Positions 1 through 7,873 are shown, counted from the first letter of the stretch. The stretch is DNA of 64,000 nucleotides from Rhodoblastus sp963748385 (GCA_963748385.1 CAVVIQ010000020.1:186001-250000); one strand, 5' to 3'. Translations and numbers: made by a program. Notes: generated from the letters alone by a model not told the origin.

Positions 1-750
1 GCGCTCGGCACGTCGGAGGTGACGCCGCTCGAACTCGTCACCGCCTATGCGCCTTTCGCCAATGGCGGCATTGGCGTCCAGCCCCACATCATCACCAAGG
101 TCCGCACGGCCGACGGCAAGCTGCTTTACGCCCGAAAGGGATCGAGCAACGGGCGGGTGATCGATCCGACCTATGTCGCGATGATGAATTCGATGCTGGA
201 GCAGACCCTGATCATCGGCACAGCGAAACGGGCCGACCTTCCAGGCTGGCAGGCCGCCGGCAAGACCGGCACCAGCCAGGATTATCGCGACGCCTGGTTC
301 GTGGGCTACACCAGCCAGCTCGTCACCGGGGTATGGATCGGCAACGACGATTCTTCGCCAACCAGAAGAGCCTCCGGCGCCAATCTGCCTGTCGAGATCT
401 GGTCGCGCTACATGCGCGATGCGCTCAAGGGCATGGTGGTCGCAGGACTGCCGACCGGCGGCTGGCGCAGCGAAAGCTTATTGGGGTCGGGACCGGCCGC
501 CTCGCTTTGGCCATTCTCGTCGCCTGCGCCGAGCCCGCCGCAGCAGCAGATGCCGCATATGGACACCAGCAATCCCTCGGCGCCTGTCGTCATTAACGGA
601 GGCGGTTCACATCCGCCCGCGCCAACGCGACGCGCCGACAACGCCCCTATTCCGCCCGAGGACATCCCCGCGGAACCGGGAGGCCGACGCCTCCCGCCAG
701 AGGCTGACAACCAAAACATTTTCCAGAGATTGTTTGGCGGCTTTAATTAG
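1..750 (+). CDS. mrcA: Penicillin-binding protein 1A (class A PBP), C-terminal part
   Basis: Only the last 249 residues are present; the gene is open at the left edge of the window. It is the C-terminal half of the transpeptidase domain of a bifunctional glycosyltransferase/transpeptidase that polymerises and crosslinks peptidoglycan on the outer face of the inner membrane. The KTG box of serine transpeptidases is visible as KTGT at visible residues 88-91, followed by a DAWFVGYT segment and the GVWIGND stretch usual for the PBP1A family. The catalytic Ser (SxxK) and the glycosyltransferase domain lie outside the window. After about residue 160 the protein ends in a low-complexity Pro/Ser/Gly tail, common in rhizobial PBP1A. 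Family assignment is firm; paralogue identity is not. Confidence 0.9.
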   Translation, partial: ALGTSEVTPLELVTAYAPFANGGIGVQPHIITKVRTADGKLLYARKGSSNGRVIDPTYVAMMNSMLEQTLIIGTAKRADLPGWQAAGKTGTSQDYRDAWFVGYTSQLVTGVWIGNDDSSPTRRASGANLPVEIWSRYMRDALKGMVVAGLPTGGWRSESLLGSGPAASLWPFSSPAPSPPQQQMPHMDTSNPSAPVVINGGGSHPPAPTRRADNAPIPPEDIPAEPGGRRLPPEADNQNIFQRLFGGFN

Positions 751-833
751 CTTCAGCAGGACGACGTCCGCCGGATTTTCATGAAACCGCCCCGAAAATG
801 AAGCATGATCGCGTCAAATTGGGAGTTTGGAAG

Positions 834-1178
834 ATGCGCGGTTTTTTGTTCGTGAGCGTCGCGGCGTTCGCCGCGGGAGTGGCTTGGCATGGAGCGGCGG
901 CGGCCGGCTCAGGAACAATCAAGGTGGCGGGCGGACAATCCTATTGGGAGGGGCCGCCGGGACCGATCACCGATCCTTATTGGACCTCCGGCCAGTACAA
1001 ATATGATCCCAACGGCTATATGGAGCGCAGCCGGTGGGATCTGGAATATCGCCCGATGACGGTGATCGGCCCTCATGCCGGCAATGAGAATTGCGTCTTC
1101 CGCCGGAGGGTCCAGATCAGCTCCTGGGATTACCAGCACCCCATCCTGCGCATCTGCCGCAAGCCGCCCGGGGATTGA
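834..1178 (+). CDS. Small secreted protein of unknown function
   Basis: I do not recognise this 114-residue protein. The ATG at 834 is preferred over the one at 798 because GGGAG lies 8 bases before it and it puts an export signal at the N-terminus: MRG, then a hydrophobic stretch rich in Ala/Val ending AAAA-GS, a plausible signal peptidase I site near residue 24. The mature part is rich in Tyr, Trp, Pro and Gly (a YWEGPPGP stretch, then repeated aromatic residues) and has two Cys (in ENCVF and LRICR) that could form a disulfide in the periplasm. It lies in the same direction as the PBP gene, 83 bases after its stop, and may be transcribed with it. Confidence 0.6.
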   Translation: MRGFLFVSVAAFAAGVAWHGAAAAGSGTIKVAGGQSYWEGPPGPITDPYWTSGQYKYDPNGYMERSRWDLEYRPMTVIGPHAGNENCVFRRRVQISSWDYQHPILRICRKPPGD

Positions 1179-1184
1179 TCGCAG

Positions 1185-2513
1185 TCAGAGCGCTTCTAGG
1201 AAGCGCACCGGCTTGCCGGTGGAGGGCGTCGCCAGCTCGCCCTCCCACATGACGCGGGCACCGCGCACAAAAGTTCCGACCGGCCAGCCGGTGACGCTCT
1301 TTCCGTGATAGGGCGTCCAGCCGCAGCGTGAGGCGATCCAGGCGTCGGTGATGGTTTGGCGCCTTTTCAGATCGACGATCGTGAGGTCGGCGTCGTAGCC
1401 GACGGCAACCCGGCCTTTTCGAGCGATCTGGAACAGTCGAGCTGGGCCGGCGCTGGTCAGATCGACGAATCTCTGCAAGGTCAGGCGCCCGGCGGCGACA
1501 TGGTCGAGCATGATCGGCACCAGGGTCTGGACGCCGGTCATGCCCGAAGGGCTTTCGGGATAGGGCCTGGCCTTTTCCTCGAGCGTGTGAGGCGCATGGT
1601 CGGAGCCGAGCACGTCCACCACCCCCTGATCGAGGCCTCGCCATATCCTTTCGCGATGGCTTTTGTCCCGCACCGGCGGGTTCATCTGGATCTTCGTTCC
1701 GAGCGTCGCATATTCATCGGCCGATAGAGTCAGATGGTGGGGGGTGGCCTCGACGCTGGCGATGTCCTTGTGCTGGCTCAAAAAGTCGATCTCTTCCCCG
1801 GTCGAGACATGCAGCACGTGGATGCGGGCGCGCTCACGGCGCGCGATGGCGACCAGCCGACGGGTGCAGTTCAACGCGGTCTCCACGTCGCGCCATGTCG
1901 GATGCGAGGAAGGGTCGCCCGCGACCCGCAGATCTTTGCGCTCGTTGAGGCGATATTCGTCCTCGCTGTGAAAGGCCGCGCGGCGGCGCGCATGGCGCAA
2001 AATTTCGGCCACGCCTTCGTCGTCCCCGACCAGAAGCGAGCCGGTCGAAGAGCCCATGAAGACCTTTATGCCCGCCGCGCCTGGCAGACGTTCGAGTTCT
2101 GCGACATTTCTGGCGTTTTCATGGGTGCCGCCGACCCAGAAGGCGAAGTCGCAATGCATCCGTGAGGTCGCCCGCGCCACCTTGTCGGCGACCGCTTCGG
2201 GCGTCGTCGTCAGCGGATTGGTGTTGGGCATTTCGAAAACGGCCGTGACGCCGCCGAGCGCGGCGGCGCGCGAACCGGTTTCGAGGTCTTCCTTTTGGAT
2301 CGGGCCGGGCTCGCGGAAATGGACCTGGCTGTCGATCACCCCAGGAAGAAGGTGGAGACCGGAGCAGTCGACGGTCTCGCCTGCGCTCGCCTGCGACAGG
2401 TCGCCAATCGCCGCGACGGTCTCGCCAAGGATTCCCAGGTCGCGAGGCGCGACGCCGTCCTGATTGACCAGCACGCCGCCACGCAAGATGAGGTCAAAGA
2501 CTGGTCGCGGCAT
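1185..2513 (-). CDS. pyrC: Dihydroorotase-like amidohydrolase
   Basis: A 442-residue metal-dependent amidohydrolase of the dihydroorotase/hydantoinase superfamily, predicted to cyclise N-carbamoyl-aspartate to dihydroorotate in pyrimidine synthesis. Visible active-site elements: the HFREPG strand-1 motif at 65-70, the likely carboxylated Lys150 in IKVFMGSS, His182 (FHSED), His235 (HVLHVST) and Asp305 in GSDHAPH. Oddly the strand-1 motif reads D-S-Q-V-H-F, so the first His of the usual HxH metal pair is Gln63. The start has GGAGG just upstream. It is divergent from ygfZ across about 150 bases, and its stop is close behind the convergent small secreted protein. Other pyrimidine genes are not adjacent; pyrF lies at 42 kb. 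A non-pyrimidine amidohydrolase cannot be excluded. Confidence 0.8.
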   Translation of the reverse strand: MPRPVFDLILRGGVLVNQDGVAPRDLGILGETVAAIGDLSQASAGETVDCSGLHLLPGVIDSQVHFREPGPIQKEDLETGSRAAALGGVTAVFEMPNTNPLTTTPEAVADKVARATSRMHCDFAFWVGGTHENARNVAELERLPGAAGIKVFMGSSTGSLLVGDDEGVAEILRHARRRAAFHSEDEYRLNERKDLRVAGDPSSHPTWRDVETALNCTRRLVAIARRERARIHVLHVSTGEEIDFLSQHKDIASVEATPHHLTLSADEYATLGTKIQMNPPVRDKSHRERIWRGLDQGVVDVLGSDHAPHTLEEKARPYPESPSGMTGVQTLVPIMLDHVAAGRLTLQRFVDLTSAGPARLFQIARKGRVAVGYDADLTIVDLKRRQTITDAWIASRCGWTPYHGKSVTGWPVGTFVRGARVMWEGELATPSTGKPVRFLEAL

Positions 2514-2660
2514 GGGGCCTCCAAGAATTTGACGCGCGTCGGACCAAAGCTTGCATCAGCGCGTTCGTAATAGACGAGACGCGACATTATATCGCGCTTT
2601 TGTATTTGGACAGGTCAGCGGCGGCCCGGGTGTCCCGTCGTGAGACAGATGGGGAGAACG

Positions 2661-3488
2661 ATGAAAGCGGCTCATTTGACGGATCGCGGCGTGGTGCGGG
2701 TTGGCGGCCCGGAGGCGCGCGGTTTTCTTCAGGGCCTGGTCACGGGCAATGTCCTGACGCTTGAACCGGGCGAGGCGCGCTGGGCGGCGCTGTTGTCGCC
2801 CCAGGGCAAGATTCTTTTTGACTTCCTGATGAGCGCCGAGAGAGAAACCAACGGTCCGGAAGAGATTTTGCTCGACGTGAAGCGCGATATGACCGCCGAT
2901 CTGGTCAAACGCCTGACCATGTACAAGTTGCGCGCCAAGGTCGAGATTTCGGACGAAAGCGCCAGTCTGGGCGTGATCGCGCTTTATGGCGGCGCGCCGG
3001 GTGAGGGCGCGCGCGATTCGCGGCATTCGGCCCTCGGAACACGCCTGATCTTGCCTGTCGCTCGCATCGAGGCGCAAATGCTGACTTTCGGCGGCGACGC
3101 CGGTCTTTCCGATTACGCCGCCCATCGCATTGTGCTGGGCGTTCCCGAGGGCGGCGTGGATTTCGCATATGGCGACGCCTTCCCTCATGAAGCCGACATG
3201 GACCAGCTCAATGGCGTCGATTTCAAGAAAGGCTGTTTCATCGGCCAGGAAGTGGTGGCGCGCATGCAATATCGCGGCACGACTCGCAACCGCGTGCTGA
3301 AAGTGGCGCTGGAAGGTGCCGCGCCGCCGCCGGGAGCGACTGTCATGGCGGGCCAAACGCGTATCGGCGTCATGGGCTCAAGCGCCGGCGCGCGTGGGCT
3401 CGCGTTATTGCGCATCGACCGCGCCGAGGAGGCGGCGCTGGCGGGCCAGACGCTCGTCAGCGGCGAGACCCGGCTAAAGCTGATGTGA
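2661..3488 (+). CDS. ygfZ: YgfZ/GcvT-like folate-binding protein
   Basis: A 275-residue tetrahydrofolate-binding protein of the YgfZ/IBA57 family, which helps assemble or repair iron-sulfur clusters of enzymes such as the radical-SAM protein MiaB. The family signature is present as KGCFIGQEVV around residue 190, including the conserved Cys. The N-terminal part has the GcvT-like folate fold (LTDRGVVRVGG, then FLQGLVTGNV). The ATG at 2661 is chosen over 2640 because GGGGAGAACG immediately precedes it. Divergent from the dihydroorotase gene; its stop codon abuts the stop of the convergent carboxymuconolactone decarboxylase-like gene with no spacer. Confidence 0.88.
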   Translation: MKAAHLTDRGVVRVGGPEARGFLQGLVTGNVLTLEPGEARWAALLSPQGKILFDFLMSAERETNGPEEILLDVKRDMTADLVKRLTMYKLRAKVEISDESASLGVIALYGGAPGEGARDSRHSALGTRLILPVARIEAQMLTFGGDAGLSDYAAHRIVLGVPEGGVDFAYGDAFPHEADMDQLNGVDFKKGCFIGQEVVARMQYRGTTRNRVLKVALEGAAPPPGATVMAGQTRIGVMGSSAGARGLALLRIDRAEEAALAGQTLVSGETRLKLM

Positions 3489-3860
3489 CTACTCCGCGGC
3501 AGTCGTTTTTTTTGCCGCCGCGAACTGGCTGAAGGCCTGGACGGCGTGGCTGGCGTACATGACCGAAGGCCCGGCACCCATATAGATCGCGAGGCCGAGG
3601 GTCTCCATCAGCTCTTCTTGGGTGGCGCCAAGATTGACCGCGGCGCGGGCGTGGAAGGCGATGCAGTCGTCGCATCGAGTGGCGACGCCGATCGCCACCG
3701 CCATCAATTCCTTGGTCTTGGGCTCCAGCGCGCCGGTCTTGGTCGCGTTCTGCGCCATGGCCGCGAAGGCTTTCATCACGTCGGTGACGCCGTCGCCGGC
3801 CCTGAGGTCGCGCAATTGCGTGGAGAGCTTGTGGGTGGTTTCTGGCCAGTCGAAAATCAT
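3489..3860 (-). CDS. Carboxymuconolactone decarboxylase/AhpD-family protein
   Basis: A 123-residue all-helical protein of the CMD/AhpD family. The CxxC redox pair is visible as RCDDCIAFH, with the downstream His typical of AhpD-like peroxidase or reductase partners; the following AVNLGATQEELMETLGLA segment is the conserved helix of the family. This points to a small thiol-dependent antioxidant or related activity rather than aromatic catabolism, because no protocatechuate genes are nearby. Upstream in-frame starts exist at 3872 and 3896, but the ATG at 3860 has GGAG 7 bases before it and starts directly at the conserved region. It is convergent with ygfZ, stop against stop. Confidence 0.8.
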   Translation of the reverse strand: MIFDWPETTHKLSTQLRDLRAGDGVTDVMKAFAAMAQNATKTGALEPKTKELMAVAIGVATRCDDCIAFHARAAVNLGATQEELMETLGLAIYMGAGPSVMYASHAVQAFSQFAAAKKTTAAE

Positions 3861-3995
3861 GCGGCGCTCCATGTTGCGGCGCAACATATAAATCATTGGG
3901 CGAATATTTCAAATCTTTCGCCGGCGCGCTCGATCTTGGCCGTGAAACAGACGGCCCGCCTTGGCTTCGCCCCGCGTATTGTCTAAATCTGCGTT

Positions 3996-4625
3996 ATGAC
4001 AGATCGGGCGACGGGACAAGCAATTCGCCATTCCGACGGCAAGTGGCGTTGTCCGTGGCCGGGAGCGGATGAGATCTATGTCGCCTATCACGACGACGAG
4101 TGGGGCGTTCCCGAATTCGGCTCTCGCGCCTTGTTCGAAAAGCTTGTGCTCGACGGCTTTCAGGCGGGTCTGTCCTGGATCGCCATTCTGCGCAAACGCG
4201 ATAATTTCCGCCGCGCCTTCGTCGGCTTCGATCCGGAAAAAATCGCCGCTTTCGACGCGGCGAAAATCGAAAGCCTGATGCGTGACCCCAGAATCGTGCG
4301 CAACCGCGCCAAGATCGAAGGCGCGGTCGCCTCGGCGCGGGCCTACCTCGACATCGAAGCCAAAAGGGGGTTTTCCCCTTACCTTTGGGATTTCGTGGAC
4401 GGGCGGCCGGTCATGAACGCCTTCCGGTCGCTGAACGAGGTTCCGACGCGTACGCCAGTTTCAGAGCGACTGGCGAAAGACCTCAAAAGCCGCGGCTTCA
4501 AATTCTGTGGCCCGACGATCGCTTACGCCTTCATGCAGGCGGTCGGAATGGTCAACGATCACTTGGTCGATTGTCATCGCCATGAAGCCTGTCAGAAAGC
4601 GTTTCTGGACTCGGGCCGCGCATGA
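3996..4625 (+). CDS. tag: DNA-3-methyladenine glycosylase I
   Basis: A 209-residue Tag-family glycosylase that excises 3-methyladenine from alkylated DNA. The family pattern is complete: the N-terminal RCPWP Cys, the YHDDEWG box with its Glu, the FQAGLSW helix, and the C-terminal DCHRHEAC, whose His and Cys complete the zinc site together with the N-terminal Cys and His. It is the first gene of a compact operon: its TGA overlaps the ATG of the HD-domain gene by four bases (ATGA), and the next two junctions also overlap by four bases. No clear ribosome-binding site is seen at 3996. Confidence 0.93.
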   Translation: MTDRATGQAIRHSDGKWRCPWPGADEIYVAYHDDEWGVPEFGSRALFEKLVLDGFQAGLSWIAILRKRDNFRRAFVGFDPEKIAAFDAAKIESLMRDPRIVRNRAKIEGAVASARAYLDIEAKRGFSPYLWDFVDGRPVMNAFRSLNEVPTRTPVSERLAKDLKSRGFKFCGPTIAYAFMQAVGMVNDHLVDCHRHEACQKAFLDSGRA

Positions 4626-5224
4626 GAACGAAACCCGCGCCGCGCGCCTGGCAGCGCATGCTCTCCGGGCGGCGCCTCGATATTCTCAATCCCACTCCGC
4701 TCGATGTGGAGATCGAAGACATCGCCCATGGCCTGGCTCGGGTCGCGCGTTGGAACGGCCAGACACGCGGCGGCGTGATTTTTTCGGTGGCGCAGCATTC
4801 GGTCCTGGTCGCCGAGATTTTGGGCCGGCTCGATCCCGCCGCGCCGGCGCGCTGGCGTCTGCACGCCTTGCTTCACGACGCGCCGGAATATGTGATCGGC
4901 GACATGATCTCGCCCTTCAAAACGGCGCTGGGCGCGGTCTACGCCGAGGTCGAGGAGCGACTGGCGCGCGCCATCCTCCAACGTTTCTCGCTCAATCCCG
5001 ATCCACCGGCGGCGCTGAGGCGCCTGACCAAGAAGGCGGACCGGATTTCCGCCTTTTTCGAGGCGACGCTCTATGCAGGCTTCGAGACGGACGAAGCGCA
5101 GCGACTGTTCGGCGCCCCGGAAGTCAGTTCGCGCCATTTCGAAGACTTGCTCAGTCCGATGAGTTCGGATGAGGCGCAGTCCCTGTTTCTCGATCGGTTC
5201 GAGGTTTTCGCGGAGGCGCTGTGA
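4622..5224 (+). CDS. HD-domain (YfbR-like) nucleotidase/phosphohydrolase
   Basis: A 200-residue HD-superfamily protein resembling E. coli YfbR 5'-deoxynucleotidase and its relatives. The metal-binding pattern is visible: His in AQHSVLVAE (about residue 59), the HD pair in LLHDAPEYVIGD (about 84), and a later Asp in KKADRIS (about 140). This suggests hydrolysis of (deoxy)nucleoside monophosphates in the cytoplasm. It overlaps tag by ATGA at the front and the next small gene by GTGA at the back, so translation of all three is likely coupled. Substrate cannot be read from sequence. Confidence 0.8.
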   Translation: MRTKPAPRAWQRMLSGRRLDILNPTPLDVEIEDIAHGLARVARWNGQTRGGVIFSVAQHSVLVAEILGRLDPAAPARWRLHALLHDAPEYVIGDMISPFKTALGAVYAEVEERLARAILQRFSLNPDPPAALRRLTKKADRISAFFEATLYAGFETDEAQRLFGAPEVSSRHFEDLLSPMSSDEAQSLFLDRFEVFAEAL

Positions 5225-5508
5225 TTGTTCGCCTTCATCCCCGCCCGTTCGGCAAGCTCGAGACTGTGACGGCGGCGACCCGCGCCGGCGGGCGTCTTTA
5301 TCACGCCTGCGCGCCCATTGCCGCGCTGGAAATCGAGATCGCCCAAAGTTTGCGCAGGCTCTCTCCGGCCGCATCACCAAATCCGCAACTCATCGCCCTT
5401 GCCGATACGTTATTGTCGCGCCAAGGAAGGATGGTTGCGGCGATCGAGTCGATCGGACGTGGCGACGATTGTTTCGAGGGCGAAATTTTGCGCATGGATC
5501 CGGTATGA
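5221..5508 (+). CDS. Conserved small protein of unknown function in tag-nadQ operon
   Basis: A 95-residue soluble protein with no motif I recognise. It starts with GTG at 5221, overlapping the HD-domain stop codon by four bases, and its own stop overlaps the ATG of the NadQ-like regulator by four bases. The sequence is mostly helical (ALEIEIAQSLRRL, then LIALADTLLSRQGRMVAAIESI) and contains one Cys in each half. No signal peptide or membrane segment. The double overlap argues that it is a real, co-translated member of the operon. Confidence 0.65.
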   Translation: MIVRLHPRPFGKLETVTAATRAGGRLYHACAPIAALEIEIAQSLRRLSPAASPNPQLIALADTLLSRQGRMVAAIESIGRGDDCFEGEILRMDPV

Positions 5509-6497
5509 ACCGCCCCCCCCATCCTTCCATTCCGATGGAGATCGGCCTGACCGCCGCGATCGTCGCGGTGCGCGGCGACACCCCGCTGATTCTGGTGGCG
5601 CGCGGCGCGGGCGGCGCGCGCGGCGATCTGGCGGCCTTGCCCTCCGGTCCCTTCGACCCGGTCAATCATCGCACCTTCGAGATCGGTCTGCGGGCCTGGG
5701 TCGCCGAACAGACCGGCGCTCCGGTCGGCTATGTCGAACAATTGTACACTTTCGGCGACCGCGGCCGCCACAGCCGCGCCGGCAGCCGTGATCCCCATGT
5801 CGTTTCTGTCGGCTACCTCGCCCTCACCCGCCTTGGCGACGCCGAGGCGCCCACCGCCCCGGGAGCCGGCTTTCGTGAGTGGTATCGCTTCTTCCCCTGG
5901 GAGGACTGGCGCCAGGGTCGACCGACGCTGATCGATTCGACCATCATGCCGGGTCTGCGCGCCTTTGTCGCCCGCGGCGGCGATTCGACCCATCGGCGCG
6001 GCCTCGGCCGGATCGAGCGGGTGCGGCTGCTTTTCGGCGAAGATGGCGATCGATTCGACGAAGAGAATGTGCTTGACCGGTACGAATTGCTGTACGAGGC
6101 GGGGTTGATCGAGGAAAGCGTGCGCGACGGCCGCGAACCGGCGCCGGGTTTCGGCGACCGGCCACCGCTAGGCGAATCCATGCAGGCCGACCATCGCCGA
6201 ATTCTCGCCACGGCCATGGGACGGCTGCGCGCCAAGATGAAATATCGACCGGTCATTTTCGAGCTGATGCCGGAAGATTTCACCCTCACCGCTTTGCAGA
6301 CCACGGCCGAGGCCATTTCCGGGCGCCATCTCCACAAGCAGAATTTCCGTCGGCTGGTCGAAACCTCGGCCGTTGTGGAGCCGACCGGGGAAATGTCGCA
6401 CACGACCGGCGGCCGACCGGCGGCTTTGTTCCGTTTCCGCCGCGAAGTGGTTCAGGAGCGCCAGGCGCCGGGATTACGCGTCGGGATCAGGGGCTGA
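5505..6497 (+). CDS. NadQ-like Nudix-domain transcriptional regulator of NAD metabolism
   Basis: A 330-residue two-domain protein: an N-terminal Nudix-like domain (about 12-170) and a C-terminal winged-helix region (about 240-315) resembling the NrtR-type Nudix-linked DNA-binding domain (YRPVIFELMP, then FTLTALQTTAEAISG and HKQNFRRLVE). Such proteins (NrtR; NadQ in alphaproteobacteria) repress NAD biosynthesis genes in response to a nucleotide ligand. The Nudix box is degenerate: where REUxEE is expected, positions 64-69 read A-W-V-A-E-Q, so catalysis is unlikely and ligand sensing more likely. The start is the ATG at 5505, which overlaps the previous stop by four bases; an open frame runs further upstream but lies inside the two preceding genes. 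No nad genes are in the window. The family call is from memory of motifs. Confidence 0.72.
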   Translation: MNRPPHPSIPMEIGLTAAIVAVRGDTPLILVARGAGGARGDLAALPSGPFDPVNHRTFEIGLRAWVAEQTGAPVGYVEQLYTFGDRGRHSRAGSRDPHVVSVGYLALTRLGDAEAPTAPGAGFREWYRFFPWEDWRQGRPTLIDSTIMPGLRAFVARGGDSTHRRGLGRIERVRLLFGEDGDRFDEENVLDRYELLYEAGLIEESVRDGREPAPGFGDRPPLGESMQADHRRILATAMGRLRAKMKYRPVIFELMPEDFTLTALQTTAEAISGRHLHKQNFRRLVETSAVVEPTGEMSHTTGGRPAALFRFRREVVQERQAPGLRVGIRG

Positions 6498-6804
6498 CGG
6501 GATGCGTATCCTGCGGTCGCCGCGTCTCCTTGATCAGCGAAACCACTTCCGCGAAAGACGGTTTGCCGCCTTCGGCCGCGCCCACCATTGCGGACTTGAG
6601 GAATCGCGCCGGGAATTGCGCCGCTTCGACATTGGCGCCTCGCACTTCGGTCGGGCGCGACTTGTCGGCGCCGATGCGTCGCTCGACCTCCGATAGGATC
6701 ACGACCATTTCGGCTTTCTGGAAGACGCCCTTGGCGACTAGCGCCTCGATCAGGGCCGAAAGGACAAGATAGACACCCTCCAACTGCAAATTCGCCGTGT
6801 TCAT
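6487..6804 (-). CDS. Small conserved protein of unknown function
   Basis: A 105-residue cytoplasmic protein that I do not recognise. The ATG at 6804 is chosen because GGAGG lies 7 bases upstream; the open frame extends to 6939 but that part is compositionally unlike a gene. The N-terminal half is a hydrophobic helix pattern (GVYLVLSALIEALVAKGVF) followed by a charged helix with KAEMVVILSEVERRIG, suggesting a small helical bundle or a domain that oligomerises. Its stop lies inside the convergent NadQ-like gene by 11 bases. Confidence 0.55.
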   Translation of the reverse strand: MNTANLQLEGVYLVLSALIEALVAKGVFQKAEMVVILSEVERRIGADKSRPTEVRGANVEAAQFPARFLKSAMVGAAEGGKPSFAEVVSLIKETRRPQDTHPVSP

Positions 6805-6930
6805 GAGGCGGCCTCCGTGTGATGTTCCCGGCTTGACAACGCGCGAATGGAAAAATCGTTCGCGCGAAGCGGACGCGACAATTCGCGCCGCGCTAGGCGC
6901 AGGATCCGCGGACGGCGCGGCGTCACGAAC

Positions 6931-7358
6931 ATGCCGCATTGCCGGCGCACGCGGCTCGCCATCATCTTTTCCTCGCCGCAGATCGCCCGCGTCGGGTTCG
7001 TTCTCTCCGAAATCCCCGAAGCGCGCTGCGCGAGCGGCAGTTTCGATTTTTCCAAACAGCGCGCGCCCGCATGAGCGCGACGGCGGCCGGCCTTTTGCGG
7101 GTCAACGCCGACCGCGCGACCGCCGCGCTGCTGGGCGCCGAAATGAGCATCCCCGCAGCCGAGCATCTAGCGCATCTCCTGGCGCTGGCGATGGAGCGCA
7201 AATCGACGGTCTGGGATCTGCTCGCCATGCCCTTCTACCACCCGGTGCTGGAAGAAGGCCTGCGCAGCGCCTTGCGCGATCTCGCCCCGTCGTTGCCCGC
7301 GCCAAGCGGAACGGACCTCGCTTTGTGCGGGCCTGTCGGCCATGAGTCGCTCGAATGA
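6931..7358 (+). pseudogene. Remnant of a dihydrolipoamide dehydrogenase-like flavoprotein
   Basis: Two frames together resemble the C-terminal part of a pyridine nucleotide-disulfide oxidoreductase. Frame 1 up to about 7074 reads LAIIFSSPQIARVGF and then GSFDFSKQ, matching the segment that opens the dimerisation domain. Frame 3 from about 7065 continues RMSATAAGLLRVNADRATAA, LLGAEMSIPAAEHLAHLLAL and AMPFYHPVLEEGLRSALRDL, the rest of the dimerisation domain. The NAD- and FAD-binding halves and the active-site Cys pair are absent: only about 140 of an expected 450-470 residues remain. N-terminal loss plus a frame change argue for a decayed gene rather than a sequencing slip alone. A short truncated product from frame 3 cannot be excluded. 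Confidence 0.7.
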
Positions 7359-7467
7359 CCGCGCGACGTCCGGACGAAATCTCGGAGAGCCGATTGCACG
7401 CCGCCACGTATGAAACCGCCGCCGGTCTCGAGCGTTTATATGGAGCCTGCAACCGGAGGATGAGAAA

Positions 7468-7704
7468 ATGCGTCTCGATTATTTGACGGATATCGTCATC
7501 CATGTGAACGAGGATTTGGACGAGACCCGCGTACGCGGCGTCGAATGCGACCTCTGCGGCCTCGAAGGTGTCATTGCGGCGAAACATATTCCAGGCCGTA
7601 ATCACGTTTTGATGGTGACATACGATAATGAGGAGACTCGAGCCATCAACTTGCTGACGCCTTTGAAGGCGCAGGGGCTTCATGCTCAGTTGATCGGGTT
7701 TTAG
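7468..7704 (+). CDS. Small HMA-like (ferredoxin-fold) protein with a CxxC
   Basis: A 78-residue protein preceded by a strong ribosome-binding site (CCGGAGG about 9 bases upstream of the ATG). The order of predicted elements is beta-alpha-beta-beta-alpha-beta (DIVIHVN strand, central helix, HVLMVTYD strand, AINLLTPLKAQGL helix, QLIGF strand), as in heavy-metal-associated domains and related small proteins. A CDLC motif sits at residues 27-30, at the start of the first helix region rather than in the classical MxCxxC loop. A role in metal or thiol handling is possible but only inferred. It is followed by a bidirectional terminator. Confidence 0.62.
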   Translation: MRLDYLTDIVIHVNEDLDETRVRGVECDLCGLEGVIAAKHIPGRNHVLMVTYDNEETRAINLLTPLKAQGLHAQLIGF

Positions 7705-7818
7705 ACTCGAGAAAACGTGGACTGATCCTAGGCTGAAACGCTTTGACGCTTCTGGCCGTTGGCTGCAGTTGCGCGGGGGGTGTCCAAGTGCCGCGCCGCG
7801 GCAAAGACCAGAAGTGGA

Positions 7819-7856
7819 CAAAAAAAGCCGGACCTTGCGGTCCGGCTACTTTTTAT
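7819..7856. terminator. Bidirectional rho-independent terminator
   Basis: A perfect 9-bp stem (AGCCGGACC / GGTCCGGCT, 7826-7834 and 7839-7847) with a TTGC loop. On the plus strand it is followed by ACTTTTT and serves the HMA-like gene. On the minus strand the stem is followed directly by a run of seven T (the A-run at 7820-7826), serving the convergent DUF465 gene. Confidence 0.88.
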
Positions 7857-7873
7857 ATTCCGTCCAATGGCTT

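Noticed and set aside
5169..5504. N-terminal extension of the NadQ-like gene
   Set aside because: It lies within the HD and 95-residue genes in another frame; the ATGA overlap at 5505 is a better start.
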